IMG/VR virus record: IMGVR_UViG_3300008629_000030
Location: 1-25,421 of that record
From: a virus
Reading direction: 5' to 3' (one strand)
Length of the DNA: 25,421 nucleotides
Position numbers and translations under genes: made by a program. This document shows, in pieces, positions 21,826 to 25,421 of the stretch. The number at the start of each line of letters is the position of its first letter. Position 1 is the first letter of the stretch. A model generated the notes under the pieces. The model made no database searches. It saw nothing but the letters and a program-made list of their open reading frames with translations, and had not been told where the DNA came from.

Positions 21826-23043
21826 TTATTTGTCCCAATTTTTTTGTGCTGTAAAATTGTTGAAGGAAAACTCCAACCTATCTACTAATTTAACTGCTTT
21901 TTGAGTACTATCTGCAACGACATATCCTTCTGGTGTTGTAACTTTAAATCCATCTGCTGTCTTGACAAATGTACTCATCCCCAACTGCTTTATGCTGTTT
22001 AGTTTGTCTATAATCTTCATTTTGGCCTTTACAATATGCCCCATGAATTCTGTAACTGCGACCATGTTTCTTGTATGGTTGCGTAATTCCTTGAAATACA
22101 TATCCTTACGTTCCATCCATTCTTTCTTGGTTTTCTCTGTTTTCTTTGTTGCAGTAATTTTTACAAATGCCTCATGTACGAACTTGAAATAATCTGCAAC
22201 TTGTTTCCTACCACCAATAAACTTAGCCTGGTTCTTAATCAAAGAATTTTGATACGTTTTCCATTGTGCAGAGGCTGGTAGTGTGTTTTGTAAGGGACTC
22301 CATTCCCCCATTTTTGTTGAATTTATTTTTCTAAATGTTTTACCAGCCTCTGACAAATCTCCTGTAACCTTTGTTGTTTCTGCAGCTGTCATCTTTGCAC
22401 TTCCAGAAACATCCTTATAACTTGCATCTGTATGCCAAACTGAGGAAACCTTTTTAAGTGGTTGATCTACTCCATACGAAGCAGTCATATCCTCTAAGGT
22501 GTCTCCTGAGTAAGTAGTGTGCCATACGATACCTATCTTTGATTTACTAATCTTTTTTCCTATATCAGAATCTTCTGGAACTGCATACATAATCGTATTC
22601 GGTTGAAAAGTCCAATGATCAGGCACAGCATTCTGTAATGTTGATTGAGTATATAGTAAATCTCCTTGAATCACTCCTTTAATACCTAACTTGGAAAACT
22701 CACTCAATGCAACTTTAAACTTTTCTCCAAGATCTCCTGACAAATCTATATCAGATTCCTTCTTGTAAAGAATCGGATTCTTATTAAATACCGATTTCTT
22801 CGCAACAAAAAACTGACCATCTGAAGGGTCTATTCCTGCAAATATTGCAGGAGCTCCATCCCATTTTGTACTTACATTCACAGGAGTTTTTGCAGATCCA
22901 GCCAACATATCCCTTAGAGACTGTATGAAATTAATTGCGGCCCTTCCACCATTGATACCATCATTCAAAATTTCATCTTCAATGTGTTCTAAGTGTAAGT
23001 TCTTTCCTGCGGCCTCTGTAAGAAATTCCTGAAACCTAATCAT
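21826..23043 (-). CDS. Protein with nucleotidyltransferase/ligase-type motifs and capsid-targeting-like leader
   Basis: The 405-residue protein begins MIRFQEFLTE-A, with L8-T9-E10 before an alanine, the same as a T4 leader site. STKWDGAPAIFAG has K60-W-D-G63, the motif I pattern (KxDG) of covalent nucleotidyltransferases; FFVAKKS (78-84) and GVIQGDLLY (123-131) fit motifs III and IIIa; TPEGYVVA (370-377) fits motif IV with E372-G373, and AVKLVDR (383-389) fits motif V with K385. A long insertion separates IIIa from IV. Similar proteins in T4-like phages carry an unknown-function label (DUF6267, from memory). An injected ligase-like enzyme is the working idea; activity is not proven. Confidence 0.75.
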   Translation of the reverse strand: MIRFQEFLTEAAGKNLHLEHIEDEILNDGINGGRAAINFIQSLRDMLAGSAKTPVNVSTKWDGAPAIFAGIDPSDGQFFVAKKSVFNKNPILYKKESDIDLSGDLGEKFKVALSEFSKLGIKGVIQGDLLYTQSTLQNAVPDHWTFQPNTIMYAVPEDSDIGKKISKSKIGIVWHTTYSGDTLEDMTASYGVDQPLKKVSSVWHTDASYKDVSGSAKMTAAETTKVTGDLSEAGKTFRKINSTKMGEWSPLQNTLPASAQWKTYQNSLIKNQAKFIGGRKQVADYFKFVHEAFVKITATKKTEKTKKEWMERKDMYFKELRNHTRNMVAVTEFMGHIVKAKMKIIDKLNSIKQLGMSTFVKTADGFKVTTPEGYVVADSTQKAVKLVDRLEFSFNNFTAQKNWDK

Positions 23044-23999
23044 AGTTTTATCTTTGCAACTGTTCTATTAATATAATCTACCATATCTCCTACCTCATAA
23101 TATAGTTCAAATGGAAATCCTTCTATATCTTTATCCTTGTTTGCAAAAGTGTACATTCGCTCACCACCTTCACCTTTTTCCAATTCTGCAAAGTCAGGTG
23201 AAAATTCAGGCGATACATGAATCTTTTGAATCTTAAAATTATTCACCACCAATTCATCCCACATTGGTTTATCTCCACTATCTGGATCTGGTTCTTGAAT
23301 TCTTTTCTTAGTATAGGCTGTTAATAGAGTTCCTAATACTTTGGAATGTTTTTTCATAGTCTTTTCCATTCCATCGATATAATCTTTGATGATTAATGAC
23401 TTTTCTTTTCCACCAACCGATTTTCCAAGATACCCCCAAGCCTTATTGATGTTTGGTTCTGGTGTAATATCACTATGATCTACAATAATCTTTATCAACA
23501 TCTTCTCTATATCTTTTTCCATTCCCTTGAGTTTTGCACCACCACCCAAGCCGGGATCTGAATCTGTAGGTTTATTCATAAGTGAACTTAATGTCACCCA
23601 CCTTCTGCCTGTTTTATCTGGTTGACTTGAAATATCATCTTGTGATGCAACAAGAACATCTGCTTCCATCTCTATAACATATCCACCTTCTGATTTAATG
23701 CCTGTTTGTATAACTATATCATCAATATTAAAAAATGCAGAAATAGACCTTTTTCCCCCTTGCATTCCTTTTAGTTTTCCAAGACCATCAAAATCAGTCA
23801 AATGAAATACTGTTGTACGAACTGGTTTGGGCCATATCCTTCTCATTATTGCAGGAGATAATGGAATCTTTATATCTTTTATTCCTGCTCTTGGAAGATC
23901 AAACAACATAGTAGATAAACTTTCAGTCCATGCTGGTTTCCCTGCTATCTTAAAGGGGTCTACTCCTATTTCTAACAAAAAATGTTTAAAGGTTTTCAT
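23040..23999 (-). CDS. ADP-ribosyltransferase-like internal protein, paralog B
   Basis: The 319-residue protein begins MKTFKHFLLE (L8-L9-E10). It is a diverged paralog of the protein at 16008-16913: IPLSPAIMRRIWP, TTVFHLTDFDGLGKL, GGKRSISAFF, YVIEMEADVLVASQDDI, DKTGRRWVTLS and IIKDYIDGMEK align in the same order. The paralogs lie about 6 kb apart with different genes between, which suggests old duplication. The FHLTD...ISAFF pattern again recalls ADP-ribosyltransferase or 2'-phosphotransferase folds, without an assigned catalytic triad. Start and stop overlap both neighbours (TAATG at 23999, ATGA at 23043-23040). Confidence 0.75.
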   Translation of the reverse strand: MKTFKHFLLEIGVDPFKIAGKPAWTESLSTMLFDLPRAGIKDIKIPLSPAIMRRIWPKPVRTTVFHLTDFDGLGKLKGMQGGKRSISAFFNIDDIVIQTGIKSEGGYVIEMEADVLVASQDDISSQPDKTGRRWVTLSSLMNKPTDSDPGLGGGAKLKGMEKDIEKMLIKIIVDHSDITPEPNINKAWGYLGKSVGGKEKSLIIKDYIDGMEKTMKKHSKVLGTLLTAYTKKRIQEPDPDSGDKPMWDELVVNNFKIQKIHVSPEFSPDFAELEKGEGGERMYTFANKDKDIEGFPFELYYEVGDMVDYINRTVAKIKL

Positions 24000-25405
24000 T
24001 ATGATACCTTTACGCCTGGTGTTTCAATATATAAAGATTTCCCTGACCACCCACCAGTTGCTCTAGTTCTTACTGTAATTGGAATATTTACATTATTGCT
24101 TTGAAATTTAAAATTCAATTTAAATGATTGTTTTGTTCCATCATAATCTGTGGATATATTTTGATAAAGTTTTGATTCAGCAGTTAAAATTAATTTTAAT
24201 AAATCATCTGAAGAAACATCTGTAATAGTAGAGCCTGTTGTAGAACCAACTAACAGTTTATATGGACAAGGTGTACCTCCTGTTGCAAAAGTATAAAAAG
24301 AAATTGTTTGTAAAAAATAAGATAAATTATCTGCATTTTCTAAATGTTTTGCAAACAATGTTATAAGATTATTTCTATATGGATAATAAAAATCAGCTCC
24401 AAAAAAATTCAACTCATCTAAATTAAAATCTCTACCCAAATCTCCAAATTCTGCTTTTAAATTAGATTCTGTATAATCAGCATTTTTTACTGCATCTCTA
24501 TTTTGATTTAAAGCTCTAGTTGCATTTATATTAGTAGCAGACACTAATCCAGCGGCATACTCCCAACTATCATCCATTATAGATTGTATTGAACTAAGTT
24601 GATTAGAATCTCCTAATTGTTTATAAAATGCGTTTATATTTGTATTAAATTTTGGTGTTGAATCTTTTCCTGCTGAAGCTTTATTTGAATATCCAATATA
24701 AGTACTATCTGATAATTTTAAAATAATATCAGAAGGATTACTTTTAGGTATGTCGGCTGGTTTATTTCTAGGCACCCAATGATATGATGATACTGAGCTT
24801 CTACCTAAATCTTTCTCTACTTCTCTTGCATTATGCCAACCTATTTGAATATCTCTAATTTGAGACTCATCTTTATCTAATAATCCTCGTAATGTTATAT
24901 AAGTGATAGGTGTAGATTCGGCTTTAACTATTCCAGTATCACCATTTATTTTTTGAATATTGTGTATCCAAGCCTGAGCATCTGACTCTGTTCCTGCTTT
25001 ATCCTTATTATGCTTTAAAAAATATAATGACATAAGTTCATTGATGTCTGATGATGCTGTAGAATTTTTTCTTTGTTTCATTCCAAAATGACCAATAGCA
25101 TCACTTTTTGCAACTCTAATATAATATTCGGTTTCAATATCATCTGCATCAACAACACGAAAATAATAACCAGATCTTCTATTTTGTAGTTTACCAGTTA
25201 ATGGTATTTTTGGTAATCCTGTTTTTGGTATACTTTTAAATTTCCATGGCTGTTTCAAGCCATCAAGTTTTTTATCTTTTTTTAATTGTTTTGTTACTTC
25301 ATCTGTTATAGTCTTAGACATATCATAAAAGGGATTATACACATTTCCCTGCCTGTAATCGGGGGAAACTGTTAATTCACGAATATACTCTTTAAAACCG
25401 AACAT
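23999..25405 (-). CDS. Possible PD-(D/E)XK-like nuclease with capsid-targeting-like leader
   Basis: The 468-residue reading starts MFGFKEYIRE (I8-R9-E10), leader-like. No stop codon precedes the ATG within the remaining 16 nt, and no Shine-Dalgarno is seen, so the gene could begin outside the window; the leader argues for this start. The middle has DINELMSLYFL with E123, then NPSDIILKLSDSTYIGYSNK, where D226 and S240-x-K242 have the spacing of the PD-(D/E)XK core but with Ser in place of the second acidic residue. That makes it a nuclease-like fold candidate, perhaps inactive or variant. The C-terminal 200 residues are beta-rich (KQSFKLNFKFQSNNVNIPIT). Function is uncertain. Confidence 0.65.
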   Translation of the reverse strand: MFGFKEYIRELTVSPDYRQGNVYNPFYDMSKTITDEVTKQLKKDKKLDGLKQPWKFKSIPKTGLPKIPLTGKLQNRRSGYYFRVVDADDIETEYYIRVAKSDAIGHFGMKQRKNSTASSDINELMSLYFLKHNKDKAGTESDAQAWIHNIQKINGDTGIVKAESTPITYITLRGLLDKDESQIRDIQIGWHNAREVEKDLGRSSVSSYHWVPRNKPADIPKSNPSDIILKLSDSTYIGYSNKASAGKDSTPKFNTNINAFYKQLGDSNQLSSIQSIMDDSWEYAAGLVSATNINATRALNQNRDAVKNADYTESNLKAEFGDLGRDFNLDELNFFGADFYYPYRNNLITLFAKHLENADNLSYFLQTISFYTFATGGTPCPYKLLVGSTTGSTITDVSSDDLLKLILTAESKLYQNISTDYDGTKQSFKLNFKFQSNNVNIPITVRTRATGGWSGKSLYIETPGVKVS

Positions 25406-25421
25406 TTGTAGTGTAGTTGGG

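Overview
This window looks like part of the genome of an AT-rich, T4-like marine myovirus (cyanophage or pelagiphage type). All supported genes lie on the minus strand. They are packed with 4-nt ATGA or TAATG overlaps, and no tRNA, rRNA, insertion sequence or CRISPR array is visible. The assignment rests on T4-type replication genes (gp61-type primase, T4-type RNase H/FEN nuclease), PhoH, a RecB-like exonuclease, a class II ribonucleotide reductase, structural proteins and a set of N-terminal peptides resembling T4 capsid-targeting sequences. The host cannot be named from the sequence.

In the direction of transcription (high to low coordinates), positions 25421-13383 hold a cassette of about 12 kb. 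Most of its proteins begin with a leader of the type M-K-T-F-K-x-x-(L/I)-x-E. In T4 the internal head proteins (IPI, IPIII) carry a ten-residue leader of the same form, which targets them to the prohead and is removed by the gp21 protease after (L/I)-x-E. The cassette therefore probably encodes proteins packaged in the capsid and injected with the DNA. Its members include a possible PD-(D/E)XK-like nuclease, a paralogous pair with an ADP-ribosyltransferase-like FH-x-T motif, a protein with nucleotidyltransferase/ligase motifs (KWDG, EGYVV, VKLV), two charged proteins with many possible gp21 sites, a RimK-type ATP-grasp ligase fused to a retropepsin-like DTG domain, several tiny basic proteins, a nucleotidyltransferase-fold enzyme with a buried leader-like segment, and a HAD phosphatase.

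Positions 13350-11749 hold two virion structural proteins with good ribosome binding sites, followed by small coiled-coil and conserved phage proteins (11721-9414), one of which again carries the leader. Positions 9387-3915 hold the replication and nucleotide block: primase, adenosylcobalamin-dependent ribonucleotide reductase, a 55-residue double-CxxC protein, a GIY-YIG-like protein, small unknowns and RNase H. Positions 3913-817 hold a conserved phage protein, an 18-codon ORF behind a T4-late-like promoter, a secreted SleB-type hydrolase, an FmdB-like zinc ribbon, PhoH and an M15 peptidase. The window ends with a RecB-family exonuclease and the first codons of a possible gp33-like late-transcription coactivator.

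Three sigma70-type promoters share an exact 13-nt block that contains the -35 box, each with a 17-nt spacer. In two of them the predicted start of transcription is one base before the ATG, which implies leaderless mRNAs. Family calls come from motif reading alone; no database search was run.
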